Assembly (NCBI GenBank): GCA_963575645.1
Contig: OY754466.1
Location: forward strand, 7,418,001 to 7,482,000
Source of the DNA: Xanthostigma xanthostigma
Taxonomy: Eukaryota; Arthropoda; Insecta; Raphidioptera; Raphidiidae
DNA length: 64,000 bases
Reading direction: 5' to 3'
Under the pieces are notes generated by a model. It did no database searches and was not told where the DNA came from. It was given only the letters and a program-made list of their open reading frames with translations. Positions within the stretch are counted from its first letter, which is position 1. The number at the start of each line of letters is the position of its first letter. Made by a program: the position numbers and the translations under genes. This document shows positions 1 to 11,962 of this stretch, piece by piece.

Positions 1-600
1 AGTGGGGAATGGTACTAGTTTAGGTCAAAGTTCATTTTTCAAAATTTTACAATACTTTTTCGTTTTGAGGTCCCCCGAATCCAAAAAACATATTTTTGGA
101 AAAACTTTGTGCGTCTGTTAGTCTATGAGCACGATACAGGTCAAACGAATGAACGGATTGAAACCAAATTTTGGGAGGATGTTTGGTACGTAAATATGAA
201 GAGCCCTATTGTTTTTGGGGAAAATCGACGCATGCGCAAAAGAAATATATGCTATAACGTTGTTTCTTATATAATAATGGTATATTTTTCATAACGGTTT
301 ATTATGCTGTTTATTTTTTCAAGAAAGTTTTGTCAAAATTTTTTTTTCTAAACTTTATAGTTTCGTAAATATTTTGAAAATAAAAAAAATCAACTGTTCT
401 TTTGTTTTGTAGATCTGTCAGAAATAAACATGCTTTGATTAATTTTTACATGACGTGAACATATACGTAGCATGGCAACAATAATATTGAATACTAGCCA
501 TTACCCGAGTCACCTCACGAGATATCAGAAATTTTATTCTCTTTATTATATTATATCAGATGTCAATATTTTTGAAGTTGGAATGGTCCCGTCACCAAAT
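1..600. repeat. Dispersed repeat, two modules
   Basis: Bases 1 to about 300 recur in inverted orientation at about 59440-59745, sharing for example the stretch around TTTTGAGGTCCCC and the motif AAACCAAATTTTGG. Bases 366-600 recur as two separated pieces at about 53380-53480 and 54770-54925. No protein family could be recognised in the short open frames here. The class of element is unknown. The two modules may be separate repeats lying side by side. Confidence 0.6.
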
Positions 601-951
601 TCAGTCGAATTTTTTTTCTGTTTTGCAAACCCAAATCAAATCGATTTGTAACAAATGACAATTTATTTCACCATATTCAAGGACATTTACAGGATAGGGT
701 GATCATTTTTATCGGTTTCACCCGGGTACGATAGATATTAATCCGCATTTGTTTTTCATTACAGCACAAGTGCGGAATGGATAACAAAGAAAGAGGAAAT
801 AACAATCAGTTCACCGATCACATAGATGGCACTGTCAAGAATTGCATGTGCTAAGTACATATACTTTTATTCTATACTGAGCATAGGAATAAAATCGCAA
901 TCGAACCATGATTAGGGTGCAAATATATACTTGTCTTTTTTACGCCGTAAG

Positions 952-1047
952 CACTGGCGTATCCAGGAGGGCATAACAAACACGGTGGACCGGGCTTAAT
1001 AAATTTCTAATTTGCTCCCTCCTGGGCCAAAAGCTGGGTACGCCCAT
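952..1047. mobile_element. Very short MITE-like element
   Basis: About 96 bp with imperfect inverted ends: ACTGGCGTATCCAG on the left and CTGGGTACGCCCATGT on the right. The ends resemble those of hAT-type MITEs, but I could not find a clean target duplication, so the class is tentative. The flanks 601-951 and 1048-1704 show no gene or other bounded element. Confidence 0.4.
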
Positions 1048-1704
1048 GTTAACGTCATAGAAAAAGACAAAGTTTTTAAAACAGAGATACTTTATTCAGA
1101 TTGAATGCAAGAACATCAACCAATCCTATCATCCGAGAAATCGGGGAATTGCATCGAAGAAAGATACGCAGATAAGTATATTTTCGATACGCTTTGTTGC
1201 CTTCGCTCACCTCACATTGAGTAGATAGACAATGATTCATATAGTAAATTATTAAATATATGACTAAGTACTTGTATTTATATCTTTGGGAATAGTGTAT
1301 TGGATTAGTTCATATAAGTAGATACAGCCCTGTTCACATGAAATACTTTTAGTGTTATATGAATACCACACATTTATTTCCATTTTTTCCTAGTTTTCTT
1401 TTTTCCTCTTCTTGAAAATATAGTCATTTTGTCAGTATTATGATATTTTAGAAGACACTAGAAAAATTATTGACATATAGACGATGATTAAACCATTCTA
1501 CTTTAATTTTTTTCTCAACTTTTTCCTTATTATGTTTTAAAATTATTTATTTGTTCGTTATTTAAGATATTTATTATATTATTTAAATTTTATTATTGAA
1601 ATAGTAATTATTTTTAAACATCACTATTGGTGTTCTACGCAATAAACCGTTTACATTGGGGAGGATCTAGCTTTTGTGACGACGAAATATGCATTGGGAG
1701 AGAC

Positions 1705-2405
1705 CGAAATAAATGCGCAAAATTAGTTTTGACCAACGAATATTTCCTAAACCCGAAATCTTACATTTAAACGTGTATTGACTGTTATAAAATGAGCAAA
1801 ACTAGTTTTGGGCATTTTGAATTGGACAAAACTAGTTACCTATGTCCATTTTTGAACGGACAGCACTAATATGGCATCTGAATCTTTTTTGCGTTTTTTA
1901 ATTAACTTTTCTACATCAACGATACTTATTATATCAAAGTGATTTATTCTTCTGTATTGTTTAGCAGACAGATGTTTTAATTCAGCTTTCAATGAATTTG
2001 CTTTCTTAACCTCACTTAGTGTAGTAAGGTAATTATGTCTCGTCATAAAATTATGTTTCAGAAGCCTCCAATAGATAAACTAGTTGAGACTCGAATTCAT
2101 CTTGCATTTTTAGTTTTTTTTACTTGTCACACTGAATATCCCACAATTATATTAATTATAACATCCAGGAGAACAATTCGATAGATAGGCACATAAACAA
2201 GAACATAACCCTACTTTTATTCGGGCTTGGGTGTTGATTGACTAGTACTACTGTCTGTTCAGAAATGGACAGAACTAGTTTAGTCCAACTGAAAATGCGC
2301 AAAACTAGTTTTGCTCATTTCATAACACTCAATACCCGTTTAAATGTAAGATTTCGGGTTTGGGATATATTCGTTAGTCAAAACTAGTTTAGCGCATTTA
2401 TTTCA
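1705..2405. mobile_element. DNA transposon with long terminal inverted repeats
   Basis: The arms 1705-1865 and 2246-2405 are diverged inverted copies of about 160 bp. Both carry repeated ACTAGTTT motifs, and AAATAAATGCGC on the left answers GCGCATTTATTT on the right. The middle 380 bp is not repeated elsewhere in the window. It contains a short minus-strand reading frame with weak similarity to an integrase-type transposase. Target duplications could not be fixed. The element looks old because the arms differ at many positions. Confidence 0.6.
1840..2046 (-). pseudogene. Fragment resembling the pre-integrase region of KRBA2-like transposon proteins
   Basis: A 68-residue minus-strand frame lies inside the inverted-repeat element at 1705-2405 and runs into its left arm. 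The stretch KQYRRINHFDIISI followed by VEKLIKK resembles the segment just before the integrase core in insect proteins annotated as KRAB-A domain-containing protein 2-like, which are transposon-derived. No integrase catalytic residues are present. The match is from memory and weak; it may be only a shadow. If real, it is a relic of the element's own protein. Confidence 0.3.
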
Positions 2406-3198
2406 GTCATTGGCCGAATTCGGGTATAGACCGTAACAGATATACAATCTACTATTAAAGCTTCATTCATTTTATTTGAGACAGTCTGTATATAGATTCG
2501 AATTCAGACTGACTCTAATAGCACGTATAGTAAAATACAAAAAAGAAAAGGGCGGTTACTTTGTACGTAGGTGGTAAGTAAAAGTGTCTGGGATGAGAAT
2601 TGGAGGAAGGCAGACACAACACGAAGTATTGCAAGTGTTAAGGGAGTCACGCAACAAGATGCTGGACTTCCGATAGCAGAATGCTTTTGTCCCTTTGTAG
2701 TACGACGACATAATGCGGTGGGGTAAGCAACTAAGCATATAACACACCTCTTGTATGGAATGCAGCTCCCACATATAGCTCTTGTCGAACGGAAGACGAC
2801 TGTAACGACTGATGTACAGGACAGGTCTTAAGGACGTTGAGTCTGGAATTTATTTTTGAAGTGAAAACTTCTTTAGCGGCGTTGTACACTTTTTTTGTAA
2901 TGGGTAAAAAATGTTAAACTCGCGTCAGGTCAGTAAGAACTGGGTGAGCGAGATACTATGAGAGTAGGTACTCACTTTTTTTTATACAACGTTAGACATC
3001 TAGCGTTGAAATATCGTACATAAAAATGCAATCTATGCAGATACAAACCATTTTGATCGAAAATTCGTAAGGCGTTAATATAAGTTAATATAAATTAAGT
3101 TTTCACTTCTGCCGGCACTCCCGGAGTGCAAAGGGTTTTTTTTTTACATTCTTCGTAAGTATAATATATTGAGAAAATACTGTACAAATTTTAGACCA
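2406..3198. other. Intergenic, no gene seen
   Basis: No coding exon recognised. The stretch 2860-3145 contains short blocks (around TTAAACTCGCGTCAG and a segment reading CCGGAGTGC) that recur in altered form at 6815-6890 and 7110-7160, so an old dispersed repeat is likely. Its boundaries and class are unclear. Confidence 0.4.
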
Positions 3199-3770
3199 AA
3201 ATATTAAATATTTACAAAGCTATAGCTGCAACGGTCTTACGGTAAGACTGTTACCTGCTCTTACCTCTCAATTGTTATCACGTGAAATGCCTTAACTAAA
3301 TATTGCAATATTAGCGCGTTACATTCACAAGCCCGGATAGCTCAGTCGGTAGAGCGTAAGACTCTTAATGCCAGGGTCTTGGGTTCAAGCCCCACGTCGG
3401 CGAATATATTTTTATTTTTTGTATTTTCTACATTGCTTTCTTCTAAGGCTTACATTTCGATTTTTTAAAATTTTATTACGACTAATTGAAATTAAATTAA
3501 TCTAATTAATAGCTCATTTGAAAACTGTTACAACTATAGGTACCTATATAAAAATAATTTTCCTACAGTGTTTTCAATTAAATATTTATTATATTAAAAG
3601 AAATTTATTATTTAAAAAAGTATAAATATTGCTTTTTAACGACAAAAACTTTTGAACGGTAACTCCGATCATTATGAAGTTTGGACACAACATTCATCTC
3701 GTATGAATGTGCGTACTCATGCCCCTTCCTTCTCCCTTCGTTCTTTTGCACGTGTTTGGTGGTGAAGCAT
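3199..3770 (+). mobile_element. Degenerate non-autonomous Helitron with tRNA-Lys-like segment
   Basis: The right part (3640-3770) matches the 3' region of the window's other Helitrons, including AACTCCGATCATTATGAAG and CGTTCTTTTGCAC, but the terminal hairpin and CTAG are worn away. A tRNA-Lys(CTT)-like segment lies at 3331-3402, followed by the same AT-rich spacer as in the copies at 13970-14678 and 45154-46102. The left boundary is approximate, since no TC start or typical Helitron 5' sequence was found. Transposition would need an outside Rep/helicase enzyme. Confidence 0.65.
3331..3402 (+). pseudogene. tRNA-Lys(CTT)-derived sequence
   Basis: The D-arm TAGCTCAGTCGGTAGAGC, the anticodon loop CTCTTAA and the T-arm GGGTTCAAGCCCC are readable, so the ancestor was tRNA-Lys with anticodon CTT. 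The anticodon stem no longer pairs and the 3' acceptor strand seems one base short, so a functional tRNA is unlikely. It sits inside a Helitron-type repeat at the same place as two other copies. Confidence 0.75.
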
Positions 3771-4571
3771 CTATATAATGGCGCAATTGGTTTTCGGTTT
3801 CAGTAATTAATACGTGCCTGCACTAAATGCTTCAAGGGTAGTTAGCGTGATCAAACTCACCCTTAAATGTATTATATTGTTAAATCACCTAGCTTGCTCC
3901 TATAAGTGGACTTATTGTACCCACCATTTATATATACACATATATTATATACATGATTATTGAACTATGTTTTTCATATTCAAGAAACACGTCATTTTTC
4001 TTCCAGACGCTTTAAACAGGATCACAATTACGGCTGAGTATAGAGGCGTGGTCCACGTAGCATTTTTTTAAACTTTTTTTGACTAAACTAAGTATATATA
4101 GAATGATTTATTATGTTCATTCTTTTTTTAAACAGCGTGTAGAAATTAATAATAATAATAATAAATATTCTTTATTTGGGTACAGAACTGCAGCGGAAGC
4201 TGATTTCAATCTGCCCCATCGATAATAAATGTACTGTTAGCTACGAAACAAGACACAAAAATTATTAATAAATTATATCATTCAATTTGTAATATATTTT
4301 ATTTAATTCTTTTACACTTCTTCACATCTTTTATTACAAGCGTCATCCCCTTTGTCCATTCATCGTCTGATGGCTACCAACAACCGCGTGTGTTCATGTA
4401 CTTTCCGTGTTGGCTGGTTCCACGCGTCCCCTCGTGTCATTGGTCAGTCGCATGTCACGTGGGAAGGCACAGGTACACTCGTGGACACAAAGAAATACCA
4501 TTACTACAGCTTATGTACACTGTACAGTATGTGCACTACGCCTTTCTTACAGTACATATAAAATTTACAAA
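3771..4571. other. Intergenic, simple AAT repeat
   Basis: An (AAT)n run lies at about 4149-4165. The overlapping short open frames between 4352 and 4656 use three different frames with no recognisable domain. No gene seen. Confidence 0.4.
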
Positions 4572-4936
4572 GAAAAGATTAGTAAAAAGGTTAAAAAGAT
4601 TAGTAAATAGGCGAACAAATATTTCAAGTAACTTTTTTATCAAAACTCAAAAATGAAAGAGAAATCAGGCTTTCAAAGTTTCATTAAATTTTATTTAATT
4701 TTGAGGTCGGTCCTGATATTATGTTGTCATGGCATCAATATACTTGATAATGACATAACATATTTCCATAGTGAAATAACATAACGCCAAGACCGACCTC
4801 AAAATTAAATAACATTTTATAAAACTTTGATAGCCTGTTTCTCTTATTATTGAGTTTTGATAAAAAAGTTACTTGAAATATTTGTTCGTCTATTTGATTT
4901 TTACACGCTCTTAAAAAAAAAGAATCAACTTAAAAA
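4572..4936. mobile_element. Palindromic mariner-type MITE, diverged copy
   Basis: The two halves are inverted copies: ATCAAAACTCAAAAAT on the left answers a GAGTTTTGAT block on the right, and both halves carry GAGGTCGGTC or its complement towards the centre. It is the same family as the better preserved copy at 39701-40168, which has a TA duplication. This copy has lost clear ends. Transcription through it could form a long hairpin RNA. Confidence 0.75.
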
Positions 4937-6482
4937 TCATTTCAAATATATATTTCAGTCGCCGTAAACCTGTAACGTAAATAAGCTTATGTCAGGGTAT
5001 ATATAAAATAAATGACTACGAAACTGGAAATAATCAAGATGTCGTTGCTTAACCCTTTCCGGGTTAGGAGCCACGAGATGTATTGGTGTGAGCATGGAGG
5101 TGGAAGAATCAATTGAATCGTGCCGTGTTTTGTCATTTAAAAGTACTAGTGTGTATCTACGTGATCCACTGCCATATACTTACGCAGTATCATGAATAAC
5201 CAAATTGTTTAATGTAGTTGATTCATATAGTTCATCTATTCACTTATTAAGATAGTTTGGTAGCCAAATGACTTAAACTTGACCCTACATTTTTTTATAT
5301 TTATTCAAAAGATTATAATTAAAGACACCTACAGAAAAAGAATCAGATTTTTTTACCACACCGTTTAAGAGATATAATTAATTAAAGTTATGCAAAAATA
5401 CACGAGTCGTTATGAGTGTCCTTGTTCAATAACTCCGGAAATTGAGGGTTTGTAAAAACTTGACAAACTTGACCCTACAAAAAAAACTTTTTAATGGATA
5501 GAATGATGTCTGAAATACACACTGCAAAAATTTCAGAATAATTTACCACGTAGTTTTGATTTTATTAATATTTTATTAATTTTTTAATACTGACATGTGG
5601 CCTCTATCTCTGTTGTTTATCTCTGTGTTGTAGTGACAGTGACTAGTGACAGCTGAGTACTAATCAATTGATATTTTATTAATTACATTACTATAATTAT
5701 TTAATTATAATTCACATTAAATTAAATCAAATACATTTTTATGTGAATTTCTGTTAATTATTATAGCATGATTTGGGTAATTATTTGAGGAATAAAAAAA
5801 ATTCATTTATTTGACTTGGGATTGCGGCTCCCAAACTACCTTAATGTTATTTTTAATAACTATTTTGAAAAATGTTTGATTTATAAAATAAAAATGTTTA
5901 CAGTATAGAATTGTTTCAACGACATACTTTATATTTGCATACACCGCGTATTTACTGCTCACACTCTCGTTTCTTAGTGCTCCGCCTAACTCCAAGGATT
6001 CAGAGTCAGCTGGAAAAGAGTTACAGTGTGGAGGCTTCGCGCAATTATCTCGCTTCTACTTATTTTTAAAACGCCAACACATAAGTAGAATAAAAAATTT
6101 GCGAAAGCCTCTCTCATGTGGAGGTTTCACAACTTCAATGTCCGATGTCTGTTTATTAGTTTCCAATTTATTTACTATATATATATATATATTGAACTTT
6201 TCCATGAACGTTCTGTCTCTCTCTATTTCATCAACCCTCGATAATAATTCCCTGTCGAGTTTAACACCCCGTAGAGAGGTTTGACTGCAATTAGTAATTA
6301 TTAATAGCACACAATTAGCCCAACATCAATCACAGAGGGTCCGACTGCAGTGCTGACGTCATACTAGGGTCGATCAGTTGCGAACACGCAGTATTTACAA
6401 TCGACTCCGTCAGCTGAGACTATAGATATCTCTAGAAGACCCAACGTCCTAACAACGATAGCGGTTTTCAACACGAAACAGT
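4937..6482. other. Intergenic, no gene seen
   Basis: AT-rich DNA. The phrase AACTTGACCCTACA occurs at about 5278 and again near 5470, suggesting an old internal duplication. No supported exon or bounded transposon was found here. Confidence 0.35.
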
Positions 6483-6715
6483 CCGCTGCACACGAGGCTG
6501 TATTTGCCGCTAGGTTCCTTGCTAGATTTTACTTCTAGTTTTCTAGCGCTGGTTTTCTTAATTGCTATTATGATGCTCGCTTCACACGAGACGTCTTTAC
6601 AAGCTTGCTCTGCAAGTAGATTCGGTGCGGGCGCAGTGATAGAACGGTAGCAAAAGTGCATGTTTATTGTCTCTGAACAGAACACACACTATTGCATAGT
6701 GTTTGCTTGTGGGCG
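6483..6715. mobile_element. Harbinger-type MITE fragment (CACACGAGG family), left half
   Basis: It starts near the family terminus GCTGCACACGAGGCTG and continues with TCGCTTCACACGAGACGTC, as in the complete copy at 40739-41150. The right terminus is missing. Other copies are at 29366-29718 and 62484-62868, with partial ones at 7385-7496 and 50515-50560. Confidence 0.7.
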
Positions 6716-7384
6716 ACATCTCTTAAGGAATTTTTCGCACTGCATGTAACTTATATTGCTACTGACATCTAGCGAATTTTAGTATATGTACTGCCGAAGC
6801 AAGTACGGTAGACCGTCTCAACAACTCATCAGGGTCACGTGACCCTGACGCGTCAGATCTGACGCGAGTTTAACAGTTTTTACCCATTGGCCATTTTAGG
6901 TTATGTGCAGAGAAAGTATATATGATATTATATCTATATAAATGTACATCGCGCGAAATTCTATGATCAAACTCTTAATATCGTTCTTTTTGTTCAAATT
7001 TTTTGAATGAATAATTGTTTTGGTGTGTAATTACACTATTTATACCTTATTATTTATACCTAGCTATTTTCGTTTTATAGAGAAGAAAAACTTAAAGACC
7101 TAAAAAGAATATGCAATAGCTTTACCGCGGCAGTCCCCGAGTGCCACACGAGTTTTTTTTTCATTTATCATTATTTAGATAATTAAAGCTACGCTCTGAA
7201 ATTACAAATCCGGTGTAATTTGCCAGAGTCGATTGGCTGGCTCCTTTAGTGAATAATTGAACCGCATCCCGTATTTTACTGTACCTAATCCTTTTATGAA
7301 GATATCTTAGCAGGAATGATAATAATCTACTGTATCAAGCAGCAGGATACAACACTATTAAGATCAGTGCCGCCGAAACAAGGG

Positions 7385-7496
7385 ATGACAATGTATGTAG
7401 TCACGTCATTTCCATCTTCGCAACCAGCGCGCCAGACAGCACAAATTCCAGCAGCGATTCTAGCGACAAAACCAGCCTTGTGCGCAGCGCCCTTAA
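7385..7496. mobile_element. Harbinger-type MITE fragment (CACACGAGG family), right end
   Basis: It matches the right-hand end of the copy at 29366-29718: ACGTCATTTCCATC, CCAGCGCGCCAG, and a closing GCCTTGTGCGCAGCGCCCTTAA that corresponds to the terminal inverted repeat and a TAA target. A short open frame over it is not a host gene. Confidence 0.6.
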
Positions 7497-7551
7497 CAAT
7501 AAAAGTGTTATTAGATAAAGCTTGATAAAAGTTACCTGTCTCACAAATAAA

Positions 7552-7884
7552 TCTATACCTACTAATATATAAAGCTGAAGAGTTTGTTTGTTTGGTTGGT
7601 TGAACGCGCTAATCTCAAGAACTATTTATCGAGGAAGGCTATAGGCTATATAATATCACGCTACGACCAATAGGAGCGGAGCATCAATGAAAAATGTTGT
7701 AAAATGTATACCTCAAAATTTGTCCGTCCGACAAAAACTTTTGAACGGTAACTCCGATCATCATGAATTAATTTGGACACAACATGCATCTCGCTAAACT
7801 AAGATGAATGTTTGTACTTTGTACTCATGTTCCTCCTCTCCATTCGTTCTTTTGCACCCGGGTGAAACCGGGCGGGACCGCAAG
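7552..7884 (+). mobile_element. Non-autonomous Helitron
   Basis: The 5' end begins with TC (TCTATACCTACTAATATA) after an A. The body holds the shared blocks around GAGGAAGGCTATAGGC and AACTCCGATCATCATG. The 3' end has the hairpin CACCCGGGTGAAACCGGG, then a decayed CGCAAGT in place of CGCTAGT. It encodes no protein. Full-length relatives are at 13970-14678, 18869-19236 and, on the minus strand, 34947-35282. Confidence 0.85.
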
Positions 7885-8072
7885 TCGTTTATATGAACAA
7901 AGATATCTATAACTGCCATACGGATAAAGTAGTAGATATTTCTTTATTTAATAGTAATTTTTACAGTCATCGTTTCAGAGACGAGATTATAATACGGTGG
8001 AGCCGAGTGGCGCGCAGCCACGTGAGAGAAGACTATAAATACGGTGGAGCCTATACTGTCGTCGCTGCCGTG

Positions 8073-8388
8073 TAGTGTCCGACCGAATTTTCGGTTTCGG
8101 TTTCGACCTAGTTTCGTAAAAAAAACTGGTTTCGGCTGCCATTCAGTCGAAACAGAAATTACATTCGAGAGGTTTCGCATTGAAATCAGACATGTTCGGT
8201 GCAGCTCTTTTATGTCCCCTAAAGTTAATGATTAGTTAAAATATCAGAGGCTGAATGATTAATATGTGATTGATTTAAAAATTAAAAAAAAATAAAGACT
8301 GATTATAATAATGTTTACTTTATTTTTCCCACGAAAACATGAAATTTCGGTTTCGGCCGTAAAAACTAGTTTCGGTCGGACACTACTG
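8073..8388. mobile_element. hAT-type MITE with 8-bp target duplication
   Basis: The inverted ends read TAGTGTCCGACCGAA on the left and TTTCGGTCGGACACTACTG on the right. The 8-bp direct repeat CTGCCGTG lies at 8065-8072 and 8389-8396. The left end appears to lack the outermost CAG that the right end carries. It is 316 bp long with no coding capacity. Confidence 0.8.
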
Positions 8389-8396
8389 CTGCCGTG

Positions 8397-9062
8397 TTTC
8401 ATTTCAATCGCTGTGCGGAACCGCGGGTAGCAGCTGCTTTAAAAAATAAAATAATGTCGATATTGTGACGTCACTGGCGTGAACATCATTAACTGCAACT
8501 GAATGTTAACTCAGTAATAATGATGTTGTCAGACGTTCGACCATTTAAATGAACCTCGAAGAAATTAATGCTCTTTCAAGTCCAATATTTCACTCGACTC
8601 GTCATTAACTCAACGAGCAGAAAATATACTTACTTAACCCATTCGGTCGTGGCGGTCATTTCAATGGAAATATATTCTATTCTAACGCATGTAATTTAAG
8701 TCAGCGTAATTAAATATCAAATATAAACATTTCATTGTGTTTGGGGCTTATCTGAGATGTAGGCATGCCAAACAAAACAAAGAAATATTATGCGGGTAGG
8801 TAGGAATATCGAGTCAAGTGTTGACCTCAGACATGGATTCACGCAAAGCTGGTAAAAGTATACATTCTGATTATCATCATATACGCTAAGGTTAAAGATG
8901 TTTGCCTCCCTTTGTAGAAAAAACCTCACAATTTCTCCACATAAATTATATCTATATCATTTTACAGATAATTGCTTGCTCTAATGACATCGACAACTAA
9001 AAAATTTATTATTGCTTTTATTTATGTAAATTAATTAAAATACAGCAACGCTGAACAACGTC
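8397..9062. other. Intergenic, nothing recognised
   Basis: No exon, repeat boundary or RNA gene could be supported in this stretch. Confidence 0.3.
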
Positions 9063-9335
9063 TGCCATCTGACGGCTTTAATTTTGAAACAACGTCAACA
9101 CTTCAATCTGTCATCTGACCTTCATATTGTAATACAACAGACACAATACTGCATACTGCCATCTGACGGCTTTAATTTTGAAACAGCGAGCAACGCTGAA
9201 CAACGTCACAGCAATGCTGCATGATGCCATCTGACGGCATTTGCTACTTGTCCCTCTATATGACAATTTAGTAAAATATTTCTTCGATCTGTCATCTGAG
9301 CTTCATATTGTAATACAACAAAAAGAAGAACGTTA
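9063..9335. repeat. Interleaved direct repeats around CATCTGACGGC
   Basis: The phrases GCCATCTGACGGCTTTAA and TTCATATTGTAATACAACA each recur, and AACGCTGAACAACGTC occurs twice. The arrangement suggests a local duplication of a unit of roughly 110 to 130 bp with later divergence. No coding sense was found. Confidence 0.6.
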
Positions 9336-9695
9336 TAAGCAGTGTGCAAAATTAGAAACGAATTGAATACATGCAATCATATTTAAAAAATAATTTTGTA
9401 AAGTGATAATTATTATACTTATTTAGTGTGAATAATTCGCACAGGTCACACTAATGTATTACTTAGTATAACTTCCGCGTTTTTATGAGGTAATCTATTT
9501 TTCTTGTGCGAATATATGTATTTTATTTTAATTTAATGATGTTAACTATACTAATTATACTTAAAAAGTAATTAAACATTCTATGCTAGTGACTACCGTA
9601 AAAAATAAATAATAATAATTTCTTATTTCAATGGACATAGGATTTTCCAAAATTCTGTAAATGTGAATATACCTTAATTACACCCTAAATAAGCC

Positions 9696-9771
9696 CACCT
9701 GATGGCGCCACTAGCCAGTGAAGTGTTTGTTTCGGCCACCTGATGTCGTCACTAGCCAGTGAAGTATTTGT
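9696..9771. repeat. Two-copy tandem repeat, about 38 bp
   Basis: Two adjacent units share CACCTGATG, then CACTAGCCAGTGAAGT, then TTTGTT, with few differences. This is a small local tandem duplication lying just before the hAT element at 9832. Confidence 0.7.
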
Positions 9772-9831
9772 TATCCTCTTTCTATCTTCACTAACTTATG
9801 TCTCTCTCTCAAATTCCGTTCGCCTTGCCCG

Positions 9832-11014
9832 CAGGGCCCTCGTAAGGCCTCACGCCGCCCGCGTGCGGATTCATAATTGACGCCCCTTATTGGGGATTAA
9901 CTCACTAGACGATATGTCAAATTGAAAAAACGTTAAAAATCCTAAATAACTAATACTGTAAGTGCTTAATAGAAACTTTGTTTCGTTGTCTTTTTGCAAA
10001 TACTTCTTCATAGAATCAGATATTTTGTTTTTTTCTTCTTGCCTAATTTTCTTAAACTGCCGAAATTGTGCACCCGAAGGTTTTTTTCTTTTATTACTTT
10101 CCTGAAATGCAACAATGCTTCACTTCACATCGTCATTACAAAACGATTTGGACAGGTAAAAATACTAATAAGATAATTAATTTTTGAAATCAAATAAAAA
10201 TGTGAAAAATGTAACAGTGAAAGATACTTTACAAATGATAGGCTAAAAGTAAAAACGAGTCAAATTTTTAATCAAGACAAAAGCGGGATGAAATAATTTT
10301 TAAGCAAAAGTGATTTTATAAAAGTCGAGCACAAAAACGAAACGCAATCATTGAAACATGGAGCTAAATTTGATTCTGAAATATATTCAATTAAAATGAA
10401 ACACATTAAACAGTGAATTTTGAAAATTCACCCCGTACACAGTGAACTTCAAGAATTCTCTCTTCACGTTAAAAAAATCACTCCGCGGAGTAAACTGTTC
10501 TCTACAAAAACAGTTTACTCCGTGCGATTTTTCACGGCGTTCTTCTCCTGTCGTACTTATGAATGAGAGAAAAATTTAGTTTCACCGCTGAACTGAGAGA
10601 ATTCATTAAGTCAAAATAATCATTAGTTTATCAATTAGTAAAAAGTATTTGTTTATTGAAAAATACTTTACTTCACTCCCATCTTGCAGGAATCGACAGG
10701 AAAAAATCAAGATATAAACATACGCGGAAGTCTCCCGATAGGGGCGCCCTGTCTACGCGCTGATGTGAACTAACTATCGAATCGTAAATTGCGCGCAAAA
10801 TATTTCGAATTCGAATTTCATTAAAAAATAAATAACTACTCGTAAGAGTTTTCACGCAGGCTTGAGTATGCAAATAAAATTGATATAATATCAGTTATAC
10901 TTATATTTTTTCTATACAGTACAAAAAACATAACACAACTAGGCCATTTGCCGCCCCTTGAATGTGCCGCCCGCGTGCATCGCACACATCGCACTATAGG
11001 GCGCGAGGGCCCTG
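9832..11014. mobile_element. hAT element, 1183 bp, perfect 8-bp target duplication
   Basis: The ends are CAGGGCCCTCG and CGAGGGCCCTG, with matching GC-rich subterminal sequence. The exact direct repeat CTTGCCCG lies at 9824-9831 and 11015-11022. No transposase was recognised inside, although open frames of about 60 to 80 residues exist. A 10-kb-scale landmark within it is a small hairpin (about 10482-10545) built on AGTAAACTG and CAGTTTACT. The intact duplication suggests a fairly recent insertion. Confidence 0.85.
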
Positions 11015-11689
11015 CTTGCCCGATCACATTTCCGTAAATCTCTCGTCTGCAGGCATTCACCAGCTTGCTCCCCAAATCAGGCGGTAAAGAAGTTTTACTT
11101 CAAAAACTCTTTTTGTACGCTTACCCGTGTGAAACCGGGACGGGCCGATAGTAAAGAATAAAACTATAATGTTATATTTTTGACGCAAGTGTTAAAAATT
11201 AAACGTGTTGCGCTCTAGGATTACACATCTGGTCTCAACTATGTGTAATAAGACGGCTTCGAATATATATGTTTGAAAAGGATGCTTCCCGCTTCAGTAA
11301 GAGAGTACTTGTAGTTTGGATGAGATACCGGAAAGCTCTATCTCAACAGCAATATGAATTAGCGCTGTCATTTTAAACCATTATAAAGTCCCAGTCACAT
11401 TACAAACTTGGAGTTGATATAATAGTCCAGTCAAAATAAACATGTCAATTTACTACAATTTGCATAGAGCTGAAAATTGCTACAGGTCTTAAGTACACTA
11501 TTGCAAATAAAATATAAAAAAACTCCACCGATCCTACATCTGCTTCAAAATTTACTGTATATATAAATAAAACTTGGAAACTGGCCTCATATACACGGCG
11601 TTATATGGGAGACAGGCAAAATCAATGTATAAGAATCTATAATTAGAGATTCGTCGGCATTTAGCACAGAAAAGAATCTCTAACGAGTT

Positions 11690-11954
11690 TCTTCGATTTC
11701 CTTATTATAATTTTTTTTGACACATCATGGCCAACTAAAATTTTTGACTGATCACCTTAGAAACATGTCGCGATTTCCATAAAAAGTGAGTTAAATAATT
11801 CTCTATTATACCCACTAGCAGCGGTAGTATGCTTCGTGCCCACAGCCTATAGCGTAAGTTGGACCAAGCAAGACACATTTACAAAATTTCATTAAAATCT
11901 GCTCAGTGGTTTCGGAGATTAGCGCGGCCAAAATTGGGACACGGGAATTTTATG
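11690..11954. repeat. Dispersed repeat, LINE or SINE 3'-end type
   Basis: The first half (TTTGACACATCATGGCC to GCTTCGTGC) recurs at about 51040-51170. The second half (AGCGTAAGTTGGACC, then TTTCATTAAAATCTG, then GTGGTTTCGGAGA) recurs at about 13857-13965. The second half is of the kind often found at the 3' ends of insect retroposons, but no coding part is present. The class is therefore an inference. Confidence 0.5.
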
Positions 11955-11962
11955 TGTATAGG

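Noticed and set aside
3331-3402. Functional tRNA-Lys gene
   Set aside because: The anticodon stem is mismatched, the acceptor strand is short, and the sequence lies inside a repeated Helitron-type element.
4352-4656. Three overlapping plus-strand frames
   Set aside because: They share bases in different frames, have no domain, and one runs into a MITE arm.
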